DNA of 64,000 nt from the NCBI RefSeq assembly GCF_028747205.1, contig NZ_CP112880.1, positions 8,095,501 through 8,159,500 on the forward strand, read 5' to 3'. The notes beneath the pieces were generated by a model. That model saw only the letters and a list, made by a program, of their open reading frames with translations. It made no database searches and was not told the origin of the DNA. Every line of letters begins with the position of its first letter. Position 1 is the first letter of the stretch. Source of the DNA: Streptomyces sp. CA-278952 (GTDB taxonomy: Bacteria; Actinomycetota; Actinomycetes; Streptomycetales; Streptomycetaceae). The translations under genes and the position numbers were made by a program. Below are positions 37,421 through 46,516 of the stretch, one piece after another.

Positions 37421-37568
37421 GTCTCTTCCTACGGAGCGGTGAAAAGGTTCGCCACCGGCGGCGGCTCCAGCTGTCCTGCGCTGACGCGGACGAGGTACCG
37501 AGGCTGAAGGCTGTTGCCACCGTGCAGGTGACGGCGGCTATGGACATGGTTGATCGCGAAGCTCGCAT
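37386..37568 (-). CDS. possible secreted peptide, signal-peptide ORF
   Basis: N-terminus MRASRSTMSIAAVTCTVATA followed by FSLGTSSASAQ is a textbook signal peptide. The following codons look shifted; the alternate frame reads GQLEPPPVANLFTAP and stops at about 37429. Either a small secreted peptide or a frameshifted one. Confidence 0.35.
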   Translation of the reverse strand: MRASRSTMSIAAVTCTVATAFSLGTSSASAQDSWSRRRWRTFSPLRRKRHGPGSRGTLPP

Positions 37569-37916
37569 GTGTATTCCTTCTCGTCATGTGCCCTAACTCC
37601 CGGACACGCCGGCATCGTTGAGCCGCAGCGAGGCTTCTCCAGTCTACTTGTGGGAGCAGACTGGATTTCGCCCCGCCCAGCAGGTGCACGATCACGCTCT
37701 GATCCGATACTCGGGAACTACGAGGAGGAAACGGCCAATATGGTCGCGCCCGTTGTCCTGGTCCGCGGCGCCAGCAACCGGCCGGGCGCCTCGTGGCGTA
37801 CGCGCCTCGCGCGCGCGGGGCCCGGAGAAAGCGTGGAATTCTACGTGCCCTCTGGGGGCCTTAGGCCGTTAGGGGTGGCGCGGACGCACTTGGCGTCCCG
37901 AACGAAGGGATGTTTG
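37569..37916. other. intergenic, promoter region of the secreted protein
   Basis: No supported gene. An open plus-strand frame exists here but its composition is not coding-like before the ATG at 37917. Confidence 0.4.
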
Positions 37917-38231
37917 ATGTCGACGAAGCGCGTTGCCCGCCGCCTGCTGGTACTGACAGCCACGGCGGCCACTGGCACGGTTGCGTTGAGCGGTCCGGCC
38001 GTCGCGAGCACGAACATCCTGGCGGTCGGCAACGCCGCATACGACACCACGATGATCAACAAAGACCGTGAGGTCACGGCGGTTGGCGTGACGACTTACA
38101 GCAGCGGGGTGGGCAGCGGTCTGGCCCAGCTTCCGGTGAACAGCCCGCAGAACCGCGGTGGCGGAGGCAGCCTGCTCTTCTCGGACCATGCACTGAAGAC
38201 CGACGTCACCGCAGTGGTCTGGGAGCGATGA
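37917..38231 (+). CDS. secreted protein, front part of a tail-fibre/S74-type protein
   Basis: 104 residues. ATG 37917 follows AAGGGA. Residues 1-30 are a signal peptide (RLLVLTATAATGTVALSGPA, cut near AVAS). The mature part NILAVGNAAYDTTMINKDRE continues to SLLFSDHALKTDVTAV, and SD-x-x-LK-x-D is the usual entry to a phage S74 intramolecular chaperone domain. That domain continues in the next, overlapping ORF in another frame, so this is probably the first part of one broken gene. Confidence 0.6.
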   Translation: MSTKRVARRLLVLTATAATGTVALSGPAVASTNILAVGNAAYDTTMINKDREVTAVGVTTYSSGVGSGLAQLPVNSPQNRGGGGSLLFSDHALKTDVTAVVWER

Positions 38232-38686
38232 GCTACCGGCGGTTGAGGAGGTCCCTGGGCAGGATGCGGACGTCGCCCCTGGTCAGGATGCGGCCGCGGC
38301 GGAACGCTTCTGCGGCTGGTCTGGCATCCGGTGCTGTGTCGGGTGCGGTATGCGGTAGCGATCCGGTCAATGGCTACCAGGTACTGGAACAGGTGGTGCA
38401 GCTACCGGTCAGCACGTGGCGATACCACTGGGACCCACCCCACGTACGCCACCTGGGCCCCATGGCGCAGGACTGGTGGAAAGCGTTCGGAGTCGGTGAG
38501 AACGACCGGACGATCTGCTGCACCGACGCCAACGGGGTGGCCATCGTCGCCATCCAGGCACTGCACCGGGAACTGACCGAACTACGAGGTGAAGTCGAGG
38601 CCCTACGAGCCGAGAGTCCACGACAGGCACACCCGGGGCGTGCACCTGCGCACATGACATCAGAGAAAGCCGCAGACCAAGCGTAG
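38228..38686 (+). pseudogene. S74 intramolecular chaperone (tail-fibre) domain, out of frame with its front part
   Basis: ATG overlaps the upstream stop (ATGA). From residue ~48 the product is clearly S74-like: NGYQVLEQVVQLPVSTWRYH, HLGPMAQDWWKAFG, ANGVAIVAIQALHRELTELR. Residues 1-45 are Arg-rich and look mistranslated; in a third frame the same DNA encodes GSDELPAVEEVPGQDADVAP. Two indels would restore one reading frame from 37917 to 38686. S74 domains trimerise fibres and usually self-cleave. Confidence 0.6.
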
Positions 38687-38940
38687 GAATGCCCTGCGTA
38701 CCAGCCGGACCGGCCAGGGATGCCGACTCGGCAGCACCGGTGCCAACTGATCCGAAGGTGCCGTCGTCCGCCACCTCCCCCGGCTTTCCGGAGGCGGGCG
38801 GAACGAGTATCGCGACAGTCGGACGGGCCTGCTGGATACTGACGAAGGATGGCTCGAACGCACCTGAGCTCGACCACGGTCCGCGGTACGCCAATCCGGT
38901 GTACGAGAGCGATCGGTTTCGGATGAGCGGGAATCCGCTC
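38687..38940. other. intergenic/relic DNA, no secure gene
   Basis: No recognised motif on either strand. Confidence 0.35.
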
Positions 38941-38943
38941 CCA

Positions 38944-39115
38944 TTTCCTGTACATCACCAGCGCGGCGTCGCTCAGCGATCCTCGCGTCGGACCCGTCGC
39001 CGACCGCGGCGTGGTGGGCGAGGCGGCGCAGGCCGTCTACGGGAAACCCCTGTTGCGTATCGGGCAGCTCGTCCCGGCCGTGCTGTACGCGCACGTGATG
39101 GACCGCCAGGGCATC
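38944..39115 (+). pseudogene. unrecognised gene fragment
   Basis: Coding-like plus-strand frame FLYITSAASLSDPRVGPVAD, then AAQAVYGKPLLRIGQLVPAV and LYAHVMDRQG, ending at the junction with a reverse-strand sigma fragment. Family unknown. Confidence 0.3.
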
Positions 39116-39240
39116 GCGGCCGCGCCGCCTCGTCCGCGTTCCGGGGGTCGTGCAGCCGGTTCACGGCTATCCGGAAGCAGGGGTCCTTGTGCTCCCGGAA
39201 GAACGCCTCGAAGTCCGCGGGGAACTTGATCCGCTGGGGG
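39112..39240 (-). pseudogene. ECF sigma factor N-terminal fragment
   Basis: Encodes KFPADFEAFFREHKDPCFRI then AVNRLHDPRNADEAA, the beginning of ECF region 2 (F-x-x-FF-x-x-x-x-x-x-x-x-R...D-A-E-D-x-x). It is cut off immediately afterwards. Confidence 0.5.
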
Positions 39241-39307
39241 CTGGGGGCGGGGGTGGGATTCGGGTTCCGGTTCCGGACTGGCCAGTTCGAATCCCCGGCC
39301 GAAGGTG

Positions 39308-39487
39308 TCAGTCACCGGCTGCCCCGCGCGGCTCCTGGGCCTGCGGCCGTGATGCGAGGTGCCGGCGGAAAGCCGCAGCCGTGCCGGCCTGCAGGGCTGC
39401 ACGTACTACGACGACTTCGAAGTACGCAGTGAGCATCCGGAGCGCGCGAGCCCGGGCGGGCACGGACCGGGTCTGGTGGAGCTTCAC
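39308..39487 (-). CDS. small protein with strong ribosome site (59 aa)
   Basis: AAGGAGG five bases before GTG 39485-39487. Basic protein: KLHQTRSVPARARALRMLTA, then a hydrophobic helix YFEVVVVRAALQAGTAAAF and a polar tail. Unrecognised, but the start signal is among the best in this region. Confidence 0.4.
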   Translation of the reverse strand: MKLHQTRSVPARARALRMLTAYFEVVVVRAALQAGTAAAFRRHLASRPQAQEPRGAAGD

Positions 39488-39489
39488 GA

Positions 39490-40470
39490 AGCCTCCTTCA
39501 TTACGGAGTTCGGACCCCCGGAGGCCGCACCATCGCGACCAAGGGGTGGAACACAGTGTGTCCTCACCCTTACTCACCGAACTCGCACCCCCTCAGAGTT
39601 ACCTCTGAGACACACGTTCCCCATGGAACGTGCCCGTCCGGTTACTTACGGTTGCCCTCACCTGCACCGTAGCTATTGGCTCGTGATGCACGTCACAGCC
39701 CGCGCGCATGACGCGCCACGGCATGTCACCAGCTCATCACCCGCACCCGGGCCGTCGGCACCACGGCCGCACGCGCCGCGACCGCGCGCGTATGGGGGCT
39801 GTGCTGGGCATTCTCACGAGGCGCCGACCGTCGTCTCGCCAGGTGCTGAGGAAGCGCTGCTCACAACCCGTTGCCTCAGACACGAGAGCGAGAACGCGAT
39901 CCGGCGCGGAAGTGAGAGTCAGCACTCGGATAGCCACCTGCTGACGACGCCACGGCTCCGGCATCACAACTGCCGGGGCCGTGACGTTCCGCATCGTAGC
40001 CACGCCGTATCCACTCGGACGGCACAGCGGATTCGCGCCGTCGTCATCAGGTGCCGCGAGGGCGGTCGGCACCGTGCTGGACCTCCCGTCGGCACTCGCC
40101 GCAGTCCGGCAAGCCGCTCGCGTGCCGCCCTTCCCTCTCCGCCCTCCTGAACCCGCACAGCGACATGGACAGGTCCTCAGTGGGGTCGGTGGCGTGAGAG
40201 CCGTGGCCCACAGGACCAGGAGCGCGGCGTCGAACCTGCGCGGCCGCCGCTCACCGCGGCCCGCACACGGGAGACGACGGAGCCGGGCCGCGCGGCAGTC
40301 AACTCCCCGCACATACCGCTGCACCTGCCTCTGGACCGCGAGCTGTCCGCAGGACCCAAGATCCGGCCCGGTCTCCGGCCATAACCACCACGATTCCATC
40401 GATGGCGGAGCTCCGTGGCTCGGAAGAGCAGCAGGATCCGCGTGGCGGTGGCTTCCTCGTGATAGGGGCG
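39490..40470. other. about 1 kb without a recognisable gene
   Basis: Long open frames exist on both strands but none shows a domain or clear start. A 6-bp palindrome CGTTCC-CCAT-GGAACG is at 39615-39630. Probably degenerate DNA. Confidence 0.4.
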
Positions 40471-40743
40471 TCACGGTTTCGTCGGACTGCATGCCCCCGA
40501 ACCGGGTCCGTCCTCCGTGATCAGAAATTGGGGTGGCGGCTGCCGAGGCAACCGCGTTCTCTGCTCCAGAAAGCGGCGGAGGTGCGGTGGCACAGGGGCT
40601 TTGGCAACCGGGCTTCTTGGACCATGTTTTGGGAAGCAGGCCACCGCACCGCTGCTGACGTGTATCAACCCGATCTCCGGTGAGCCCCCCATGGGGGGCG
40701 CGTTCTGATACTCAGTCGCTTGTTCACAGTTGACGCAACGCAT
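40471..40743 (-). CDS. small Cys-pair protein
   Basis: ATG 40743 preceded by GAGGTGAGAC. Begins MRCVNCEQATEYQNAPPMGG, a CxxC that may bind zinc, then IGLIHVSSGAVACFP. After about residue 40 the sequence becomes Pro/Arg-rich, so the natural end may be earlier or frameshifted. Function unknown. Confidence 0.4.
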   Translation of the reverse strand: MRCVNCEQATEYQNAPPMGGSPEIGLIHVSSGAVACFPKHGPRSPVAKAPVPPHLRRFLEQRTRLPRQPPPQFLITEDGPGSGACSPTKP

Positions 40744-40744
40744 G

Positions 40745-41223
40745 TCTCACCTCTGCTCCTGGGCCGGGCACCGCGACATCGCGGCTCCTTGGGCCGCCAG
40801 CGGCGGCTTGATGTTCCTGAGCACACCTACGCTCCAATGTTCGCCGTGCCGTGGCAACCCGCTACCGAGCAGTTGTCTGGTTACCAGGTCTGCCCAGCCT
40901 GGGCTCAACGGTCCGGCTCCCGTGTCGGCGTGTCGGTGGCACGCAGGCGGGCGTCGAAGCGTCGGATGGGGCATAGCTGCGCGACTCCGGGGCGGGCTGC
41001 TCCGTCGCTCCAGTCAACGGTCCGCTGGGGAGGGCAGCGCAGGCCGGGACGCCAAGGTCGAGGCGTGGGAGATGATCCGCACCAGCGAGCACGCCGACCG
41101 GCCCCGCGGCGTCGACGCCACGAAGTTCGCGCCGCCCCGGGGCTCTTCTCCCCGTTTACCCGCGACCGTTAGGTCTAGACCTTTCTTCGTCGGTGGTGAT
41201 CTCCTGGGTAGCGGGCGGTGGTT
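40745..41223. other. intergenic, no secure gene
   Basis: No motif-bearing frame on either strand. Confidence 0.35.
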
Positions 41224-41251
41224 CCGGAGGGCGCGCGGTGGCGCCCTCCGG
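41224..41251. terminator. hairpin terminator
   Basis: CCGGAGGGCG - CGCGGTGG (loop) - CGCCCTCCGG: perfect 10-bp stem. Confidence 0.6.
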
Positions 41252-41303
41252 TTCTCTCGCCTATTTCGAGCTGTTGCTTCCGACTGCAATCGATCATGGT
41301 TCA

Positions 41304-41376
41304 TGAGGTTCCGGTACGAACCGTGTCCGGCAACAGGGGGCTCTATCCGCTCCCACGCCGCGTCCGTCACCTCGCC
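41304..41376 (-). mobile_element. IS5-type transposase N-terminal fragment
   Basis: Encodes GRGEVTDAAWERIEPPVAGH, the opening of IS5/IS402-group transposases (L-T-D-A-x-WE-x-I-x-P-L-L-P). Nothing further of the element is recognisable. Confidence 0.4.
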
Positions 41377-41423
41377 TCGACCTGCCACAAGATCGATTAC
41401 GGACCGGCTATAGGGTCCTCCCT

Positions 41424-42053
41424 GTGGCGAATCATCAGGACGAGACCAGGGCGGCCTACGACGGAGTCGTTGAGCTGTACGCATCGCTGTTCGCAGACCG
41501 GCTGGAGACGCAGCCGTTCACCCGGGCCATGATCGGCACTTTCGCCGAACTGGTGCGCGCGACGGGCAACCTGCGGGCAGCGGACGTTGGGTGCGGGCCC
41601 GGACATCTGACGGCCATGCTGCACGAACTGGGCTTGGACGCCTTCGGACTCGACCTTTCCCGCGGCATGGTCGACCACGCCCGGCGGGCCCATCCGGCGC
41701 TTCGCTTCCAGGAGGCGCGGATGGAGTCCTTGCCGATCGAGGACGGTTTGCTCGGCGGCGTACTGGCCCACTACTCAATGATCCACACCCCACCGGGGGA
41801 ACTGCCTGAGCTGCTCGCCGAGCAGGTCCGCGTCCTGGCGCCGGGTGGCGTGCTCCTGGTCTCCTTCTTCGGGACCGACGGACCGGAGCCGGTCAAGTTC
41901 GACCACAAGGTGGCACCTGCCTACAGCTGGCCGGCAGACCACCTCGCCGAACTGCTGGCCGATGCCGGACTCGTTCCCTTCGCGCGGCTGCTCCACGACC
42001 CGGCCACCGAACGGGGCTTTCTCGACGCCCACCTGCTGGCCCGCCGCCCATAG
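41424..42053 (+). CDS. class I SAM-dependent methyltransferase
   Basis: 209 residues. Motif I: LRAADVGCGPGHLTAMLHEL (residues ~49-68); post-I acidic loop AFGLDLSRGMVDHAR; motif for cofactor adenine FQEARMESLPIED; motif III LAPGGVLLVSFFG. Methyltransf_11/25-type fold. GTG start at 41424; the ribosome site is weak. Acceptor unknown; the neighbours are mobile DNA, so no pathway context. Confidence 0.9.
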   Translation: MANHQDETRAAYDGVVELYASLFADRLETQPFTRAMIGTFAELVRATGNLRAADVGCGPGHLTAMLHELGLDAFGLDLSRGMVDHARRAHPALRFQEARMESLPIEDGLLGGVLAHYSMIHTPPGELPELLAEQVRVLAPGGVLLVSFFGTDGPEPVKFDHKVAPAYSWPADHLAELLADAGLVPFARLLHDPATERGFLDAHLLARRP

Positions 42054-42093
42054 GTCCATCCGTCCGGCTGGCTCCATCCGCTCGTCGCGCGCG

Positions 42094-42497
42094 TCAGGTG
42101 GTGCTGGTGGGCAGGCTCCGGACAGGGCTGCGGCGGGTGGTGTCGTCGGTGCGCCGGTCCAGCTCTGTGCGGAGTTCGTGGATGACCTGGGCATAGATGG
42201 CGACGTGCTCACGGAGCTGGTCGTTGTCCTCCCGCAATGCGTGGGCGGCGGCTTCGGCGTCGACGGCGCGTGCGTGGAGGTGCTGGAAGGCGGCGGGATG
42301 CCGTTCGCCTCGGTCTTTCGGCGGGCGAATTCTTCTTTCAGGTCAACATGCTTGTGCGTCAGGACCCAGCGCTTGACGCCTGCCTCGGCGGCAAGTTGCA
42401 GCGTGGTGAGCGCCCCGGTGGACCGGGTCGGACGGCCGTCGAGCAGCCGCTGGATCGCCGCCGTGATGGCGTCGCGTTCGGCATCGCGGTCAGTCAT
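42094..42497 (-). pseudogene. small TnpC/DUF6262-like accessory protein, frameshifted
   Basis: Starts MTDRDAERDAITAAIQRLLD and has LQLAAEAGVKRWVLTHKHVD, a helix-turn-helix-like block. Near 42305 the frame must shift to continue as AAFQHLHARAVDAEAAAHAL and LREHVAIYAQVIHELRTELD, a coiled coil ending at 42094. The start overlaps the recombinase-3 stop by 8 bases. The family accompanies multi-recombinase elements. Confidence 0.6.
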
Positions 42498-44651
42498 CGT
42501 GGAGTTCTCCGCTGTTGGCGTGGGCGGTGACGATGCGCTCCAGGCGGTCGAGCTCGTGCTGTTCGCGGACGTGTCGGAAGGCGGGAGCCAGCGGATCGTC
42601 GACGAGCGGCCGTAGCTGCTCGATCTGGACGTGAACCTGTTCGATGTCGCGATCGGTCCGCGCGATGTTTACGCAGTTCGGGCGGCAGTCGTCGAGGTCG
42701 GGGGTGCGGCGGGTGCTGTCCTCCTCGCTGCGGAGGCGACAGGCTGCCCGCTTCGGGTCCAGGACGCAGGTCATGCCCTTACCGGGGAAGATCTGCAAGT
42801 CGGGGTTGGCGAGCATGGCGTTGGCATGGCGCTTGGTTCGCAGGACTCGGCCGGCGAAACGGGTGGCGGCCTGGACGCGGTATCGATACGTCTCGGCTGC
42901 TGGGCCACTGACCAGCTCGCCTTCACGCAGCCTTTGGTGGGCGTCGGCGAGGGTGTCCAGCCGGGCCAGCCAGTCCTCGAACGCCAGGTCGTCGGGGAAG
43001 CCCGAGGCGTAGTTTCCGGCGTAGCCGAGGGTCATCTGGACGCGCAGGTGCCCGTACTGGATGGCGGCGGCGACCAGGCCCCGCGGCCGACGGACGATGA
43101 ACCAGGCCAGAGTGCGGCGCAGGCGCCCGGAGAAGATGACCGGGTAGACCGGGTCGGGCGGGATGCCGTCGCCGCGGCCTCGCTCGGAGCAGTAGGTCTC
43201 GACCCAGGCCAGGAACTCGGCGAGGTCGTGGTTGATCCGGGTCTCCGACCGGGAGCCGCCGACGCGGCTGCGCAGCATGGCCGCGCCGTCGCGGCCGTCG
43301 GTGAACAGCGTCGCCGGGAACAGCCAGGTGCTCGTGTGCAGCCGCTCCAGGACGGCGACGGCGGTCGCGACGACCTCGGTCACGACCCACGGGTCGGCCC
43401 GGATCTCACCCTCGGGCCTCTTGTCCCCGGCATCGTCACGGACGCCTTTCCAGTGTCTTCCGCGCAGGAGGACCAGACCGTTGGCCTGGTCGCGCTCGAC
43501 GCAGCCGCGTTCGAGGCTGAGGACTTCGCCTGGGCTCATCCCCGACAGGTAGCTGATCACGATGAAGCAGGCTGTGCTCAGGTGCCGGGTCAGTGGACCG
43601 GCCTCGGTGTACTCGATGGTCGCGGCGTGCCAGGGCCAGCCGTCCAACCGACCGGTGACCGGCGCGTCCAGGGGCGCGCCTTCGATCACGGGCAGCCGCG
43701 CTTCGGCGAAGACGGCGCGGTTGCTGGGGGCGTCCAGCGCACCGCGGGCTGTGTCGAGCACTTTCGCCAGGTGCGAGAGGTTGACCCGGAGCGTGCCGTC
43801 ATTGTCACGGAAGCCGGGAAGCGGACGTCCCTGCTCGCGGTAGTCAGCCAGCAAGGCCCTCAAGTCGTCGGTCAGTGCACCCTTCGGGCGCCGCGACGGC
43901 GGGATGTTCCGACCCCTGCGGCTGCGGCCGCTGCGCTCGCTGAGCACGAGGTGTTCGTCGAACGCCGCGGTGATGTCCGCAGCGAAGGTCTCCACGAACC
44001 GCAGGGCCCAGCCCAGCAGCGCCGCCATGGTCTCGGGGTGGATGCGGGGTGTCCGGTTCTCTTCGCGGATGGCGCGCCGCTGCTGGAGGATGTCCTGGAT
44101 GCGCTCACCGCGCCAGGGCGGTGTTTGCGGCAGCCGGTCGGCCTCGGGCAGCAGGTCCCGGTAGGACCACACCCGGTTCACGATCGAAAGCCGGTCTTCG
44201 CGCAGGGCATGGCTGGACTCGGCGGCTTTGACGTGTGCGGCGTAGTCGTCGAGGTCGGCCAAGGACACCTCGCCGAAGCATGTCCGGCCGCGTCCGTGAA
44301 GCCAGTCGGTGAACAGCCGGAGGTTGCGGAACGTGGCGGTGATAGTGGGGATCGCTAACGTGCGCGGGCGGAAGTAGAAGGTGGAGACTCCGGCGCTGGA
44401 GTGGTTGAGCAGCAACCAGATGAGCGTCTTGACCGTAGGTAGGAACGGTGCGGTGACGGGGCTGAAGTCGATCGAGAACGCGGTGGTGTGGCCCTCGAAG
44501 ACGGCGGGTGAAAGGCGCCAGCGCTGGTCGGCGAACACCGACAGCGTGCTGGGGTCGGTGCCGGGGCGCAACGGCCGGTGAGCAGCACGAGCGTGTCTGG
44601 CTCGGGCAGCGGAGCCGGAGAGATGGCCGGGGCGGTGTCCAGGCGGCTCAT
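42490..44651 (-). pseudogene. tyrosine recombinase 3 (~720 aa), N-terminal frameshift
   Basis: The ATG at 44651 overlaps the recombinase-2 stop (ATGA) and reads MSRLDTAPAISPAPLPEPDT, then LVLLTGR, after which a one-base shift near 44575 is required to join LRPGTDPSTLSVFADQRWRL and the 693-codon open frame. Catalytic features: SYLSGMSPGEVLSLERGCVE (first Arg region), RRTLAWFIVRRPRG, and IQYGHLRVQMTLGYAGNY with the likely nucleophilic Tyr. Late Cys cluster (CVLDPKRAAC...CRPNC) is typical of this trio type. A product from 44571 may still be made. Confidence 0.75.
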
Positions 44652-46516
44652 GTCAGGTCGAGTCCTCGGGTCAGGAACCGCTCGACCAGGGCGCGCTGCT
44701 CGGCGGTGATCTCGGCGCGGGTCGTGGCGATCGTCGCGGTGGGGAAGGCGGTGAGCAGGTCGGCCAGTTGCGCGACGGGCCCAGCGAAACGTTCGGCCCA
44801 GCGCAGCGGCGTCATCTCCTGCCTGCGCGCCTCCAGTCCTTCGTGGACGGCGACCAGCACCGGCAGGTGCGACGGAGTCGCGCGGGCGCAGGGGCAGGAC
44901 AGGCAGAGCAGGAACGAGGCCCGGCAGGGCTCGCCCACAGGGGTGTGCGGGCTGGCCAGGCGGTCGGTGCAGCCTCCCAGCACGGTGTCCAGCTCCCCGG
45001 CCAGCAGCTTCTCCAGGATGGCCGGGTCCAGGCCGTGGCGCCGGGCGACGGTCTCGGGCGCGTGGCGGGCTTCGGCGACCTCGGCGGCCGTCAGCACCCG
45101 CATGACCTGCGCGGCCCTCACGCCGGCGAGCTGGTCATCCAGCACAGCCGCGACGACCTTCTGATAGTCGGCGAGGTTGCCGCGGTTGCGCGCCAAGTAA
45201 TCGTTCGCCAGCGTCCGCTCCGTGTGCGCGACCGGCTGCTGATGGCGTTCCAGCCAGCTCATCCGCAGCCGCCGGCTGTCGACCACCAGCCGCATCGGGA
45301 GACCGTCCTCGCCGAGTGCGTCGGTGCGCAGGTCCGCGTCACGGCCCCAGATAGCCAGGATCGACTTGGGCAGGCCGGCGCGAAACCCACGACCCCGGTC
45401 AACTCCGTTGGAGCAGTGGAAGACCAAGAGCTGGTCCGTCCCCATGTGTGCCCGTGCCGGGCCGACAAGATCGACCAGCAGCGCGTAGAACCCGAACGGC
45501 GTGTTCAGGTCGTGCTGCCGGTGGGGGCTGCGGTCCGGGCCGCCGGGCGCGGTGCCGGAGAACGCGGTCGGCATGTGCGCGCGGTCCCGGCCGCGGCGCT
45601 GCTTCACCAGGTCCACCACCGCGGTCGCGGTGGCCCCGGTGTGCCCGTCGGCGCGGTGATGCGTCGATGAGGCTGTGGAGATCGTGCTGTAGTTCTGCCC
45701 GGTCAGGCAGAGCAGCAGCACCCCGGCCGCGCCGATGTCGGAGTAGGTCAGGTGGAGATCCGCCATCAGTTGGCCAGCCCCGAATGGACGGATGCGGTGG
45801 TCGGGCTGCCGACCCCAGCGGGTGTCCTTGCGCGGGACGTCGCCTTGCCGGTCCACGTGGTCCAGCAGTTCGCCGTGCTTCCAGGCGCGCGGTTCGGCTT
45901 CGCGGTCGATCCGTCCGGCCCGCCAGCGGGCCAGCAGTTCCCGCCCGGCGAAGATCCGGTCGGCGGCCCGCCGGAGCTGGGTGCGCGCGACGGTGGTGAT
46001 GCGGTCGAACTCGGCCGTGGTGTAGCTGGCGGCGGGCGTCGAGTTGAGCTCCAGGCCCTTGCGGGCCAGCCGCGCCAGGAAGTCCTGCCCGGCACCGTCG
46101 GGTGCGAACCGCAGCACCGAGCGCAGCGTCGGCAGCTCCCGGTTCAGGTTCGGCGTGCCGAGCCTGGCCAGCATGAAGCTCTCCAGGTGTGCGGCTCGAA
46201 GCTGCGCCGGACGGACGGGCTGGCGGTTCAGCGAGGCCAGGTGCTGGGCGAAGCGGCGCAGCAGCCCGAAGGCGCTCGTGGCCGAGGAGGTCGTCCGGCG
46301 CCGCCCGGCCGGGGCGGGTCGACCCTGCGAACGCGGTCGCCATCCACACCACCAGCTCGCGGGCGACGGGGAAGGCGGCGAAGTCGTAGTCGACCGCCGA
46401 GCCGCCGCGCTCGGGAAAGAACCGGACCAGGCACTGCCCGCCTCAAGGAACAATCGTTGCGGCGCTCGGTATCCGGGCTTCGGCAGCGCGGCCGGGCGCC
46501 CAGCAGCGCGGGTCAT
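44648..46516 (-). CDS. tyrosine recombinase 2 (622 aa), locally frame-garbled N-terminus
   Basis: Long open frame with DLHLTYSDIGAAGVLLLCLT, then GTDQLLVFHCSNGVDRGRGF, RTLANDYLARNRGNLADYQK and a Cys-rich tail (FLLCLSCPCARATPSHLPVL). It corresponds in size to TnpB. Between about 46300 and 46440 the expected sequence (CLVRFFPERGGSAVDYDFAA) is in a different frame, so two compensating indels have scrambled about 50 residues. Start ATG 46516 overlaps the recombinase-1 stop region. Confidence 0.7.
   Translation of the reverse strand: MTRAAGRPAALPKPGYRAPQRLFLEAGSAWSGSFPSAAARRSTTTSPPSPSPASWWCGWRPRSQGRPAPAGRRRTTSSATSAFGLLRRFAQHLASLNRQPVRPAQLRAAHLESFMLARLGTPNLNRELPTLRSVLRFAPDGAGQDFLARLARKGLELNSTPAASYTTAEFDRITTVARTQLRRAADRIFAGRELLARWRAGRIDREAEPRAWKHGELLDHVDRQGDVPRKDTRWGRQPDHRIRPFGAGQLMADLHLTYSDIGAAGVLLLCLTGQNYSTISTASSTHHRADGHTGATATAVVDLVKQRRGRDRAHMPTAFSGTAPGGPDRSPHRQHDLNTPFGFYALLVDLVGPARAHMGTDQLLVFHCSNGVDRGRGFRAGLPKSILAIWGRDADLRTDALGEDGLPMRLVVDSRRLRMSWLERHQQPVAHTERTLANDYLARNRGNLADYQKVVAAVLDDQLAGVRAAQVMRVLTAAEVAEARHAPETVARRHGLDPAILEKLLAGELDTVLGGCTDRLASPHTPVGEPCRASFLLCLSCPCARATPSHLPVLVAVHEGLEARRQEMTPLRWAERFAGPVAQLADLLTAFPTATIATTRAEITAEQRALVERFLTRGLDLT

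Noticed and set aside
42631..44358. 575-codon plus-strand frame
   Set aside because: Antisense of recombinase 3; product is low-complexity.
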